Positions 1 through 8,713 are shown, counted from the first letter of the stretch. The stretch is DNA of 64,000 nt from Commensalibacter oyaizuii (GCF_029953265.1 NZ_JASBAO010000001.1:186001-250000), one strand, 5' to 3'. Translations and numbers: made by a program. The notes: generated by a model from the sequence alone, not told the origin.

Positions 1-385
1 TGTGTAAAGGAACCCGATCAAATGCGTAATCTTCATGCCATCCATAATTTTGGTGTTGAATTTGGTGCAGTTTGGTTATGGTTTCGCCTAGATTTTGCCA
101 AGCTTCTTGCGATAGACAGTTTGTTTCCTGAATAACTTCTAAAATCAGTATATGAGAATCTGCAAAAATAACCTTGGGAACATCAATGTGATGTTTGGCT
201 AAAAAGCGCAACATATCTGCTTCTATCTTTGGCGAATGCCCATTCTTTATGACATAGCTTTGTTGTATATTTGTGGTGATCAAATATGCATCGGATAAAT
301 CACCTTGTGTCAAAGGCTGGGCTTTTTCAATAATTTGATTTAATCGCTGCTCAGCAAGCCGAAGCAAAGGGGATATTTTATTCAT
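1..385 (-). CDS. Fructosamine kinase family protein, C-terminally truncated by the window edge
   Basis: Only the N-terminal 128 or so residues are present; the gene runs off the left edge. My translation begins MNKISPLLRLAEQRLNQII, continues through the kinase N-lobe (SYVIKN, the ATP-anchoring lysine position, then EADMLRFL) and reaches YGWHEDYAFDR, which matches the G-W-H-[ED]-[DN] motif of fructosamine/ketosamine 3-kinases. Family members phosphorylate sugar amines on glycated proteins so that the adduct falls off. The ATG overlaps the TGA of the upstream phosphatase gene as ATGA, so the two are translationally coupled. A general aminoglycoside phosphotransferase-like kinase is the alternative, but the GWHED motif favours ketosamine kinase. 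Confidence 0.82.
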   Translation of the reverse strand, partial: MNKISPLLRLAEQRLNQIIEKAQPLTQGDLSDAYLITTNIQQSYVIKNGHSPKIEADMLRFLAKHHIDVPKVIFADSHILILEVIQETNCLSQEAWQNLGETITKLHQIQHQNYGWHEDYAFDRVPLH

Positions 386-855
386 AATCGTTGCTCGAAA
401 TATACTGCAAGATGTGATACTCCTTGATAAACTTGTTTCCAGGTTCGTTCAAAATCATCTTGATTTCCGTAATAGGGATCAGCGATTTCCGTTCCTTGTT
501 GTCCTGGTACAAAATCCATTAATAAACAAATCTTATCTTTTGCCGAGCTTGGCGCCATCTTTAAAAGGGCGGTGATGTTTTTGTGGTCCATTCCAATGAT
601 ATGTGTAAATTGTTGGAAATCGTGAGGTTGGATTTGCCTGCCTAGGTAATGCCGAATATCAATTCCGTGTTTTGCAACCTCTTTAATTGTGCGGGGATCG
701 GGTGGATTATCGATATGCCAGGGGCCTATTCCAGCAGAATCAACGTTGATGTTTAGATTTCTTTTCTCTACTTCGGCTATAAAAGCGGCTTCTGCCATGG
801 GAGATCGACAAATATTACCAAGACACACGAATAAAACAGAAAAAGCGAAAGACAT
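382..855 (-). CDS. Low-molecular-weight protein-tyrosine phosphatase
   Basis: The protein contains the P-loop VCLGNICRSPMAEA near its N-terminus (C-x5-R-S with the nucleophilic Cys) and the general-acid loop ADPYYG near residue 130, both diagnostic of LMW-PTPs; about 157 residues is the usual size. I prefer the ATG at 855 because it leaves seven residues before the P-loop strand, as is normal; an in-frame ATG at 867 is also possible and neither has a clear Shine-Dalgarno. It overlaps the downstream fructosamine kinase by ATGA. In several bacteria this neighbour combination is linked to protein deglycation, the phosphatase acting on ribulosamine- or erythrulosamine-5-phosphates, so the substrate may be a sugar phosphate and not phosphotyrosine. 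That assignment is inference from context. Confidence 0.9.
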   Translation of the reverse strand: MSFAFSVLFVCLGNICRSPMAEAAFIAEVEKRNLNINVDSAGIGPWHIDNPPDPRTIKEVAKHGIDIRHYLGRQIQPHDFQQFTHIIGMDHKNITALLKMAPSSAKDKICLLMDFVPGQQGTEIADPYYGNQDDFERTWKQVYQGVSHLAVYFEQRL

Positions 856-1172
856 ATACGGAACCATTAAAAAATAAGTTTATAGTTTTGTAATTATAAA
901 CATTTATAAAATTATAAGTAAATTGAAATAATGATTTTTAAATTATAAACAGAACGAATGAATTTGATACTTTTAAATTATTTAATGTATATTTTGCAGC
1001 GAACCTTTTTGACGTTGTCTAGTTATTGTCTTATATCTTTAACAGCTTAAACATTGTTTTTGTTGGACTGAACGTGTAAAAATAAATTATTGGAATGACA
1101 ATTTTTATTATATTGTAATTACTTTGTGGTTATGAACCAATTATTTTTTAACTCTGGTAAAGGGGGATTCAG
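856..1172. other. AT-rich divergent intergenic region
   Basis: This stretch separates the leftward phosphatase/kinase pair from the rightward MCE operon. It is strongly AT-rich with no coding potential that I can support. It should contain promoters for both directions; the only well-formed candidate I see is at 1009-1037. Confidence 0.6.
1009..1037 (+). promoter_or_regulatory. Candidate sigma-70 promoter for the MCE operon
   Basis: TTGACG at 1009-1014 and TATATC at 1032-1037 are separated by 17 bp, matching the housekeeping consensus at 5/6 and 4/6 positions. The predicted start of transcription would be about 130 bp upstream of the GTG at 1173. In an AT-rich region such matches also arise by chance. 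Confidence 0.35.
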
Positions 1173-3638
1173 GTGCCTGCTGGTGAAGTCGTTGATCCAA
1201 CAAAGGATCCTGTCAATCGCTTGTGGCGTTTGTTTTTAAGAGTAGGGGTTCCTGTTCTTGGGGTGGTTTTAGTCGTGATTGTCGTGGTTGGGGTTACGTT
1301 GCACTCATATCGTACGACCAAAGCAGGCATTTTAAAATTAACTCACGTTATTTTAAAGACAGAACAATCAAGAGTCTCCCAAGAGGTGTTAACTTACTTA
1401 AATCCAGCGACTATTGGTGGTAGTTTAGCCGTGGATATGTTAAGTCATATACCATCTGAATATAAAACGGGCATGTTTTATACCTATGTACTAAGCAGTT
1501 TAAGGCAAACAAAACAAATACAGTCATTTTACCTTGCAGATGCAGATGGTAATTTTACGATGGTTGAACGTACAGTGGATGATCCCGACCGTATTCGCAT
1601 TATCACCCTTAAACCTGACCAACAAGGTGGACGTTTTTTAGAAGAATATATGACCCTTAGTGGTAAAAAAATTAGTACATCCTATCGACCTGCAAACGCA
1701 TATGATCCAAGGCTTCGTTCCTGGTATAAGCAAGCTATGGAAGCTAAACGTTTAACGTGGTCACCCCCTGTTTTGATGGCGTCAAAACAAGGGCTGGTAG
1801 TTACGGCGTCTATACCTTTTGTTGATCGTGATGGTAGAAAATCAGTTTTAGCTGTTAATATTTCGTTACAACAACTGACAACATTTTTATCATCTTTGAA
1901 TATCAGTCCCCACTCGCAAGCAATTATTGTAGATCGTCAAGGGAATGTTATCGCATCTCCTGATTTATTATTAAAATTTGGTGATAAAAGTTGGAAACCA
2001 CAAGGTAATAAAATTAATCCTGATTCTAATCCTATAATGGCCAGGGCATATGATCAGTTTTTAGTGCATGGTGTCGGTATACGTTCTTTTCATATGGAAA
2101 GAAAAGATCCATCAACATCGCCAACGAACTCTAAGAACAATGCAGCTCAAAATTTAAAAGATCAAACAATTAAGGGAACTTATATAAGCATAACGTCTCA
2201 ATTGCCAGAATCAGTACAAAAATGGGTGGTTCTTATTGTTATACCAGAGGATGACTTTTCTAACTTTGCTGTAACAGGGGGTAAGCAAAATCTTTTATTT
2301 TCTTTGCTTGCTGTTGCCTTAGCTGCCGGGATGGCTGGGTTGTTGATCTACCAAGGTCATCGAATGGATCGTTTGGGTAAACGATTTAAATATGTTCAAA
2401 CAATTGCAGAGCACGAAAATAGTGCCATTGAGATGGTTACCTCTGTTCCAGAGGTGTTTGATCCCAACAATGATGCTCTAATTTTAACCGAAGGGTTATG
2501 TCAGCTTGTCTCTGCACGTAGGGTTAGTGTTTGGCAGTTGTCAGAAAATGGTAAGAACTTGCTTTGTAATGATTTGTATGATGCTGAAGATGGAAATCAT
2601 GCAGGTGGAATACAGTTTTCTGATCAAGAAATTCCCAATTTTCTAGCAGCGTTAAAAGAGGGGGAAATTATAGAGGTCAAAGACGCTTCGCAAGATAAAC
2701 GTGTATCTGGCCTATATCGTTTATTTATGAAAGCTGCTTCTACTCAATCTTTACTTGTTACCCCTGTGCTAGGGAAAAGTGGTGTAATAGGGGCAGTTAT
2801 CATTGAAGATTCTCCTTACGCACGTAATATCCATCATATCACCAAGATTTTTGCAGGTTTGGTCGGTATTCGTTTGGTTGCAGCATCAGTAAAATTGGAA
2901 GCCGCGGTTGCTCATTATGGAGACGTTTCACATGCTGAGCATGCGTCATCAATTGATGAGTTAACCAAAAATGTCCAAGATGATTTATTAACAATACAAA
3001 AAGACGGCGGATCTGATTACATATTGCCACCAGGTACTGCAAATTATCAGAACATTCATTTTGATACTTTAGATTCAAACAATCAAAAAGGATTATACCC
3101 AGAAGTCGCTGTGATGAATATTGCTTTTAGTGGTTATTTGACTTCTGATATTGATTCTTCAATCGATTTAATTAAACACGTTGAAGAATTGGTTATCGTC
3201 TTGCAAGATATTGCTAAGAAATATGGGCTGTTCTATGTGAAAATGGTCGGTGAACATATTATTGCCGTGGCTGGTTGTACAAAAGAACCTGATGTTACAG
3301 CACCTATTCGGTTGGCACATGCAGCACTAGACATGCGGGCGGCATGTATGGAAATGATTCCTGGTATGGGGTCAGAGTCTAACTTTGGAATTGGTATTGA
3401 TGTTGGGCCTGCAATTGGTTCTTGGCTTGGGAAAGAGCCCAAAACCTTTACATTGTGGGGGCCCACCGTTGGAATGTCTGCATTAATGGCCAGTATGGCA
3501 AAAGACGGTGGAACGATACAAGTCACGCAATCTGCTTATCTTGGGCTGCGTAATGATTTTCTATTTAGGTCAAGAGGCAGCTTTTTTATTCCCAAACGGG
3601 GTATTTCTCATGCATTTATTCTTGCTGGTAGACGATGA
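1173..3638 (+). CDS. Membrane sensor with Cache, GAF and degenerate class III cyclase domains
   Basis: This 821-residue protein starts with GTG, supported by AGGGGG about 8 bp upstream. The order is: membrane helix (about 17-46), a periplasmic dCache-like region (about 50-365, with SWYKQA and IIVDRQGNVIASP typical of Cache folds), a second helix (about 373-394), a GAF-like region (about 410-560), and a C-terminal class III nucleotidyl cyclase homology domain (about 640-821). In that last domain the two metal Asp positions appear as Ala651 and Glu694, and the segment normally reading G-D-x-V-N-x-x-x-R reads GPTVGMSAL (763-771), so the base-recognition Asp, catalytic Asn and Arg are Pro764, Gly767 and Leu771. 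I infer it cannot act as a normal cyclase and may be a sensory or scaffold protein. Its stop overlaps the start of the permease gene (ATGA), so it is coupled to the MCE transporter. Confidence 0.82.
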   Translation: MPAGEVVDPTKDPVNRLWRLFLRVGVPVLGVVLVVIVVVGVTLHSYRTTKAGILKLTHVILKTEQSRVSQEVLTYLNPATIGGSLAVDMLSHIPSEYKTGMFYTYVLSSLRQTKQIQSFYLADADGNFTMVERTVDDPDRIRIITLKPDQQGGRFLEEYMTLSGKKISTSYRPANAYDPRLRSWYKQAMEAKRLTWSPPVLMASKQGLVVTASIPFVDRDGRKSVLAVNISLQQLTTFLSSLNISPHSQAIIVDRQGNVIASPDLLLKFGDKSWKPQGNKINPDSNPIMARAYDQFLVHGVGIRSFHMERKDPSTSPTNSKNNAAQNLKDQTIKGTYISITSQLPESVQKWVVLIVIPEDDFSNFAVTGGKQNLLFSLLAVALAAGMAGLLIYQGHRMDRLGKRFKYVQTIAEHENSAIEMVTSVPEVFDPNNDALILTEGLCQLVSARRVSVWQLSENGKNLLCNDLYDAEDGNHAGGIQFSDQEIPNFLAALKEGEIIEVKDASQDKRVSGLYRLFMKAASTQSLLVTPVLGKSGVIGAVIIEDSPYARNIHHITKIFAGLVGIRLVAASVKLEAAVAHYGDVSHAEHASSIDELTKNVQDDLLTIQKDGGSDYILPPGTANYQNIHFDTLDSNNQKGLYPEVAVMNIAFSGYLTSDIDSSIDLIKHVEELVIVLQDIAKKYGLFYVKMVGEHIIAVAGCTKEPDVTAPIRLAHAALDMRAACMEMIPGMGSESNFGIGIDVGPAIGSWLGKEPKTFTLWGPTVGMSALMASMAKDGGTIQVTQSAYLGLRNDFLFRSRGSFFIPKRGISHAFILAGRR

Positions 3639-4657
3639 ATAACGCACAGGACTTAAATGACCCTCCTTCAGAGCAAGAAGGGAAACAAGACAATCGTATA
3701 GAGGCCATGCTGTCTGATTTGAACAAGGACAGCATAGAGGATGTCGAACAGTATGTCGAAGCTATTCGTAGTCGTGAAGTAGAGAATACACAACGCCTTT
3801 CGGTGCAGTTAAAGCAAGTACCCCCAGGGCCTTTTTCACTTGTCAAAAAACTGGGCATTTTATTAATTTGGTATTTGCGGCCGGTCTTATTTGTTATTGG
3901 CAAGGCTGTTCGTAGTTATTTGCGCTTCTTTTTGGGTGTTTTGGCTGCATCTTGGGGGGTATTGATCGAAAGTATCTCTCCCTTAACATGGCGTCGTACA
4001 GTGCGCTACGAATTTAAAAGAACTTTGGGGCAAGTCGTCAGCGGTGGTTTTTTTAGTACATTTTTCACTGCTTCCTTGGCTGGCTTGGCTGTTGTCTCTC
4101 AGGCGATTTTTTGGTTGGGTGCAACGGGTTTAACGAAGATGACTGGGCCAATTTTGATAACGGTCTTGGTTCGTGAGGTTGCTCCTATTCTTGTTGGAAT
4201 GATTTTGCTTGGACGTAATGGCATTCTGGCCGTGACAGAATGCAGTTTATTGGCAATGGGGGGGCAGTTAAGGTCGTTTACCGCCCTAGGAATTGATCCA
4301 TTTGTTACGATTGTCGTTCCTAAGGCTTGGGCTTTTATGGTTGGCAGCTTTTGTCTAGGGATGATTTTTGGTACTGTATCTTTATTTATGGGGTACGTCG
4401 TAACCTATATGATGGGAACGATGCAGGATTCAATCTGGACGTTTTACAGTAATATTTTATCAGCGATGTCAGTGTGGGATTACGTATTGGTTCCTTTAAA
4501 GTTCACTGTCATGGGTTTTATGATTGGGGTTGGATCATGTATTACCGGAATGAATGTTAAAAATGATGATGAGCCGGCAACTTTATTACCCAAAGGCTTT
4601 ACACGGGGGATTATGATAATCATGGTCGTGAATATTTTATTTACATTGGAATTTTAA
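3635..4657 (+). CDS. MlaE-family ABC permease of the MCE transport system
   Basis: The 340-residue protein carries the MlaE/YrbE permease core in its last two thirds: VLVREVAPILVGMILLGRNG followed by ALGIDPFVTIVVPKAWA correspond to the conserved R-E-x-x-P and G-I-D-P-x-x-x-x-x-P-R motifs, and four or five hydrophobic helices follow. In the Mla family this subunit moves phospholipid or other lipid between the inner membrane and an MCE protein. The N-terminal 70 residues are hydrophilic, acidic and possibly coiled (SEQEGKQDNRIEAM onward), longer than in typical MlaE of about 260 residues. It overlaps the upstream sensor gene by 4 bp and sits 3 bp before the ATPase-like gene, so all are one transcript. 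Confidence 0.9.
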   Translation: MNNAQDLNDPPSEQEGKQDNRIEAMLSDLNKDSIEDVEQYVEAIRSREVENTQRLSVQLKQVPPGPFSLVKKLGILLIWYLRPVLFVIGKAVRSYLRFFLGVLAASWGVLIESISPLTWRRTVRYEFKRTLGQVVSGGFFSTFFTASLAGLAVVSQAIFWLGATGLTKMTGPILITVLVREVAPILVGMILLGRNGILAVTECSLLAMGGQLRSFTALGIDPFVTIVVPKAWAFMVGSFCLGMIFGTVSLFMGYVVTYMMGTMQDSIWTFYSNILSAMSVWDYVLVPLKFTVMGFMIGVGSCITGMNVKNDDEPATLLPKGFTRGIMIIMVVNILFTLEF

Positions 4658-4660
4658 TCG

Positions 4661-5353
4661 ATGGCAACTAAAGTATTGCTTGAGCTTGAAAATGCAAAAC
4701 CTTCATTTGATGAAAGTAGTTTGCCCCCTGTCGCCTTTAATTTAAAAGTTAGAGCAGGTGAATGCGTTCTCATTGAATGTCGTGATTTAGAGGCTGCTTC
4801 AGTCTTTGCTGATTTATGTAGTGGGCTGGTTCATTTAAGAGAAGGAACAGTTCATTTCAAGGGGTTGAATTGGGTCTCTTTACATGAACCTCGGTTATCT
4901 GCTTTGCGTGGTCGTATTGGTCGCGTTTTTCAGAAAGGGGGGTGGATGGATATGTATAGCGTTGGCATTAATATTTTATTGCCGATGTTGCATCATACTT
5001 CTGTTGATATTGATAAGTTAATAGCGCAAGCTTTGGTACTATGCCATCATTTTGGATATCCTGGACTTCCTACGGATGTCCCGCGGCAGATGACTTCTAT
5101 TGATTTAGCACGTGCAGCGTGCGTCCGTGCTTTATTGGGGACACCAGATTTGTTATTATTGGAATATCCTGCAGAAGGATACGCTATTGAGTTAATGGTC
5201 CCTTTATTAGAGATGTTAAACGTTGCACAGAATAGGGGGGTTGGTGTGATCTGCTTTACACGACAATTGTCTTTATGGAATGACTATAAAGAAAGAGTAA
5301 CGCATTGGATGCGTCTTCAAGAAAAAGGTTTAACTTCGGTACGGTTGGTATAA
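4661..5353 (+). CDS. ABC ATPase-like subunit of MCE system with lost catalytic motifs
   Basis: Position, length (230 residues) and fold-level landmarks place this as the MlaF-type nucleotide-binding subunit: strands around VRAGECVLIE, the Q-loop GRVFQKGGW (Gln91), a helix VCVRALLGTPDLLLLEYPAEG where signature and Walker B should lie. However the Walker A position reads ECRDLEAAS (about 39-47) with no glycine run and no lysine, the LSGGQ signature reads QMTSID, Walker B ends LLLLEYP in place of LLLLDEP, and the switch His position is Arg201 (FTRQLS). I infer it cannot hydrolyse ATP by the usual mechanism. The open reading frame is intact and tightly packed between permease and MCE genes, which argues for a retained structural role and not a decaying pseudogene. 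Confidence 0.8.
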   Translation: MATKVLLELENAKPSFDESSLPPVAFNLKVRAGECVLIECRDLEAASVFADLCSGLVHLREGTVHFKGLNWVSLHEPRLSALRGRIGRVFQKGGWMDMYSVGINILLPMLHHTSVDIDKLIAQALVLCHHFGYPGLPTDVPRQMTSIDLARAACVRALLGTPDLLLLEYPAEGYAIELMVPLLEMLNVAQNRGVGVICFTRQLSLWNDYKERVTHWMRLQEKGLTSVRLV

Positions 5354-5354
5354 A

Positions 5355-6311
5355 ATGTTCGATAATAAACGCTATGCAAAAACCCGTCAGTTATTTCAAC
5401 TGCGATATGCCAATGAGTGGACAGGCGGGCTAGTTTTATTATGCTTGTTGGCATTTGTTGGTGCGGTTATCGAAGCTGGCATTTTGCGTGACTGGATGAC
5501 CCCTGCGGCAGAGTTGAACATTGTACTACCACAAACGGGGGTTGATAATCTTTCTGTGGGGGATAATGTCGAAGTTTTTGGGATCAGCGCAGGAACCATC
5601 AAAAAAATTAATGTTAATTCTGATGGTGGATTATCTGCCGTTGCTGCCATTGATCCACAATTAAAGACCTTTATACGTAGGGACAGTCAAGTAACAATTA
5701 AACGTCAATTTGCAGTCGCTGGGGCTGCGTATGTTTCTATCACTCGGGGGTATAGTAGTCCGTTGAATTGGCGTTATGCGGTTCTGGTTGCAAAAACAGA
5801 ACCAAATCCTGCAGATCAGATATCCCAAATGGTTTTACAAATTCATGAACGGATCGTTCCAACGATGGACAGTGCTAAAAATATGATGGCCTCTTTGGAA
5901 ATGGCCGTTGAAAGTATCCAACAAGGTAAAGGTACAATTGGTCGTTTAATTAATAACGATGAATTAATCCGTCGTGCTGAAAATATGGTTCAAACCTTGA
6001 ACAATATTATTGAACAACTGAAACCGATAGAGCAAAATATCAATAAGGTCATTAAACACTCTGATACGATGGTGGTTAATTTTGGTAAAGTTTCGAAAGA
6101 TCTGACCAAGGCCTCTCCAAATTTAGCACCAATTGCCAAAAATGTTAATGAAACAACTCAGCAATTACCTGCAATGATGACGCAGCTACAGTCAACGGTT
6201 CGTGACTTGCAACAGTTAATCGTTCAATTAAAAGGAATGTGGATATTGGGGGGGAGTGGTAAAGCCCCTGCAAAGTCTAAGCGCTTGCCAGCACGTGAGG
6301 TTAGACCATGA
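5355..6311 (+). CDS. MCE/MlaD-family lipid-binding protein
   Basis: The protein has one N-terminal membrane helix (about 24-46, GGLVLLCLLAFVGAVIEAGI) and then an MCE domain (about 50-130) with the expected pattern GVDNLSVGDNVEVFGISAGT followed by YVSITRG. A long helical C-terminal part (about 155-295) is rich in Gln and Asn with heptad-like spacing, and could form a periplasmic tunnel or bridge as in other MCE proteins. It is 318 residues, longer than MlaD but typical of single-MCE proteins with a helical tail. It starts 1 bp after the ATPase-like gene stop and its own stop overlaps the lipoprotein start. Family function is transport of phospholipids or other hydrophobic compounds across the envelope. 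Confidence 0.9.
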   Translation: MFDNKRYAKTRQLFQLRYANEWTGGLVLLCLLAFVGAVIEAGILRDWMTPAAELNIVLPQTGVDNLSVGDNVEVFGISAGTIKKINVNSDGGLSAVAAIDPQLKTFIRRDSQVTIKRQFAVAGAAYVSITRGYSSPLNWRYAVLVAKTEPNPADQISQMVLQIHERIVPTMDSAKNMMASLEMAVESIQQGKGTIGRLINNDELIRRAENMVQTLNNIIEQLKPIEQNINKVIKHSDTMVVNFGKVSKDLTKASPNLAPIAKNVNETTQQLPAMMTQLQSTVRDLQQLIVQLKGMWILGGSGKAPAKSKRLPAREVRP

Positions 6312-7234
6312 AAAAGTTATATAAGCATAGTTTATTATTGTTACCTATTTTATTTGGTGTGGCTGCGTGCGGTGGGGGTGCTTCTCAGGAACCAGCAAGG
6401 GATGACCCTTTTGATCGAACGATGGATGTTGCTGATGAAGCTGTTTATTATGATCGTTTACAACAGGCTGCAGACAGTTATAAAAAATCCTTTGATTATG
6501 CGATTATTCGCGATGATACTTTAAATATTGATGATGCTGGCTATAATTTGGCAGTTGTACAATTAGGATTAAATAAATTGCAATCCGCACTAGATACAGT
6601 TCATCGTACGCGTAAAGAGTTGACAGTAAGAGGGGAGGCTGATAGTCCCCAGTTGGATCTGGTTGAATCTGCTATTTTATATCGGATGAAGCAATTTCCA
6701 CGTGCAGAGCAAGTTGTTTTGCATGCTCAAGATAGTCAGCATGAAGATATCCAAGAGCGTGCCTATTTCTTAGCAGCTTTGATCGCTAATGCCCAAGGTC
6801 AAAGTGACAAACTAGCCCAATTCTCTCAAAAACTGGACCAACTTTTATCTAGTACAAAGAAGAAAGATGAGCCTAGTTGGAAAGCTGACCAAAGCGAATT
6901 GCATGCTTTATTAGCTTATCAACAAGGGCAGTACATGCAGGCGATATCAGAGGCAAAGGCTGCAGAGGCTATTCGCCGTTCACAAATCGAATATCGTGCT
7001 ATGATCAGGGTGTTGGTGTTACAAGCGCAAGCCAATGAAAAAATGAGAAATATTTTAGATGCAGCCCGCTTGTATGTTCGGGCTGGACAAAGCGCTTTGC
7101 TATTAAAAGAATATGGAGATGCCAAATCATATTTAAACAAAGCATTATATCTGCGTGCTGATGATACGACATACCAACTGGCTGCAGATCAATTAATTAT
7201 ACTCGCTAAAAAAACTGTACCCAAAAAAGAGTAA
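6308..7234 (+). CDS. TPR-like outer-membrane or periplasmic lipoprotein of the MCE operon
   Basis: MKKLYKHSLLLLPILFGVAAC is a lipoprotein signal with lipobox VAAC (Cys21), followed by Gly-rich GGGAS. The remaining part is a series of helix pairs with TPR-like spacing (about 40-300), for example YYDRLQQAADSYKKSFDYA and LLKEYGDAKSYLNKALYLR. It overlaps the MCE gene by ATGA, making it the last gene of the five-gene operon. A lipoprotein is a common fifth component of MCE systems, but usually of the ABC-type (PqiC/DUF330); this one does not look like that family. I infer an envelope-bridging or docking role; function unknown. Confidence 0.8.
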   Translation: MKKLYKHSLLLLPILFGVAACGGGASQEPARDDPFDRTMDVADEAVYYDRLQQAADSYKKSFDYAIIRDDTLNIDDAGYNLAVVQLGLNKLQSALDTVHRTRKELTVRGEADSPQLDLVESAILYRMKQFPRAEQVVLHAQDSQHEDIQERAYFLAALIANAQGQSDKLAQFSQKLDQLLSSTKKKDEPSWKADQSELHALLAYQQGQYMQAISEAKAAEAIRRSQIEYRAMIRVLVLQAQANEKMRNILDAARLYVRAGQSALLLKEYGDAKSYLNKALYLRADDTTYQLAADQLIILAKKTVPKKE

Positions 7235-7235
7235 T

Positions 7236-7643
7236 TTACATCGTTACGTTTGTTTTTAATAAAAATGCTGTTATTGTTAGATAGAACCAGCCTCCAATAA
7301 GGATACTGCCACCGATGGGGGCAATTGGTAAAGGGGGATGGTTTCCCGTGCATGCAATATAGAATACACCAACACAAAAAAATAGTGTTCCGATCATGAA
7401 AGCTATTGCGACTATATTTAAATGTATGGAACATTGATAAAATTTTTGTAAAATGGAAACAATCATTAATGCTAGGCTTTGGATGGCCAAAATTGTATCT
7501 GCAACGCGAGTCATTTCTCTACCATCATTAACAAAGTAGGCCGCAGGCAAGTGTGACGTTAGTGCAGACAAAATAACAGCAAGCATTCCATAAAAAGCGC
7601 CTACGGCAAGCCATAAGCGTATCGAAAAAGAGGGACGGATCAT
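7236..7643 (-). CDS. DUF423 family membrane protein
   Basis: A 135-residue protein with four predicted membrane helices. The C-terminal segment PIAPIGGSILIGGWFYL matches the conserved P-x-G-G-x-x-x-x-x-G-W signature of DUF423 (YgdD-like) proteins, and the N-terminal VGAFYGMLAVILSALTSH fits the family start A-x-x-G-x-x-x-V-x-x-x-A-x-x-x-H. Function of the family is unknown. The stop codon lies 1 bp from that of the convergent lipoprotein gene, so there is no room for a separate terminator. Confidence 0.85.
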   Translation of the reverse strand: MIRPSFSIRLWLAVGAFYGMLAVILSALTSHLPAAYFVNDGREMTRVADTILAIQSLALMIVSILQKFYQCSIHLNIVAIAFMIGTLFFCVGVFYIACTGNHPPLPIAPIGGSILIGGWFYLTITAFLLKTNVTM

Positions 7644-8103
7644 TTGATATAGACCAAAAAAATAATTAATGTTTCATAAAATTGTTAATTATAAATTCCA
7701 TGTTGGTCAAGATAAGAATGATTATTAATACGATTAAATAAAATACAACGCTTAGATATTTTTTATAGTTTTGTTTAATAAAAAATAAACCTCTATATAC
7801 TAAATAGAAATATTGCTAATCATGATGATATATTGCTTTTGCAATTCGTGATTAATTTCTTTACTTTTTTTAAAATTTATAATATATGATTGGAAATATA
7901 TTATTTACTTATTTTTACAATATTGATATTGTGATTGAACATATAATATTAATAAAATAATCCAACAATTCAAAATAGTTACGACTTTATAAGTGTAATG
8001 TAAATTAAGCATAAGCGGAATGTACGTATACATATATAGTAAAAATAAATTGCATTGAACGATCCAAATTAAAAACTAAACAAATTAAAATAAAAGGTGT
8101 TGT
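7644..8103. other. AT-rich divergent intergenic region
   Basis: About 460 bp between the DUF423 gene and the coiled-coil gene, dominated by A/T runs with no supported reading frame, tRNA or hairpin terminator. It must carry the promoters for both flanking genes, but the composition prevents a confident choice. Confidence 0.5.
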
Positions 8104-8703
8104 GTGGTGTCTTCTCATCAAGAGAGAATGTCTTCTTTTACAAATGATAAACGACAAGATTGTGTGGAATCCTCTGATGTTGATGCAGTAAAACGTGCAT
8201 TAGAGAATATTGGCGGGAATGCTTTAAAAAAAACTACAAATAAAACTACAAATAAAACGTCTATTAAAGCATTTAATAGGGATAATGCACAGCGTCGGCG
8301 TTTTGTACAAGATGGTGAAGTAATTGTTGAAAAACATTCTTTTGTAAGCCCTCAAAGACGATCGCGGTATTTTACAGATTCCAATGAAGCGATTAAAACA
8401 CAAAAGCAAAAAGAGTTTTCAGATCATCAAAATATTCAAACTCAGGATGATGTTATTTATCATTTAGATAAATTGGTGTCACAGCAGCAAAAACTTGAAA
8501 AACTGTTGTTGAGTATGCAACATCATATAGAACGTTTAGAAGTAACTAATCATGTTCTATCTGAAAAGATTGATGATTTGCAGGAAAAAAACGCTGTTAG
8601 TTCTGAGATAGACTCCTGCATTCAGGACGGTTTTTATGAAGATACTGTCGAGATCAATAACAATGAAGAGCCTGAACCTGTTAAATGGTGGATTAAAAAG
8701 TAG
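8104..8703 (+). CDS. Hypothetical protein with C-terminal coiled coil
   Basis: I do not recognise a family. The 199-residue protein is highly charged and soluble; residues 35-55 carry a short internal repeat (KTTNKTTNKTS, mirrored in DNA by a repeated ACTACAAATAAA unit at 8232-8257), residues 75-110 are basic, and residues 120-165 form a convincing coiled coil (LDKLVSQQQKLEKLLLSMQH). The end is acidic then closes with KWWIKK. A GTG start at 8104 or 8107 lies behind AAAGGTG; an internal ATG at 8128 is the alternative. The Nudix gene follows after 10 bp and is probably cotranscribed. It might be a small polar or nucleoid-associated structural protein, but nothing shows this. Confidence 0.6.
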   Translation: MVSSHQERMSSFTNDKRQDCVESSDVDAVKRALENIGGNALKKTTNKTTNKTSIKAFNRDNAQRRRFVQDGEVIVEKHSFVSPQRRSRYFTDSNEAIKTQKQKEFSDHQNIQTQDDVIYHLDKLVSQQQKLEKLLLSMQHHIERLEVTNHVLSEKIDDLQEKNAVSSEIDSCIQDGFYEDTVEINNNEEPEPVKWWIKK

Positions 8704-8713
8704 TAGATGATTT

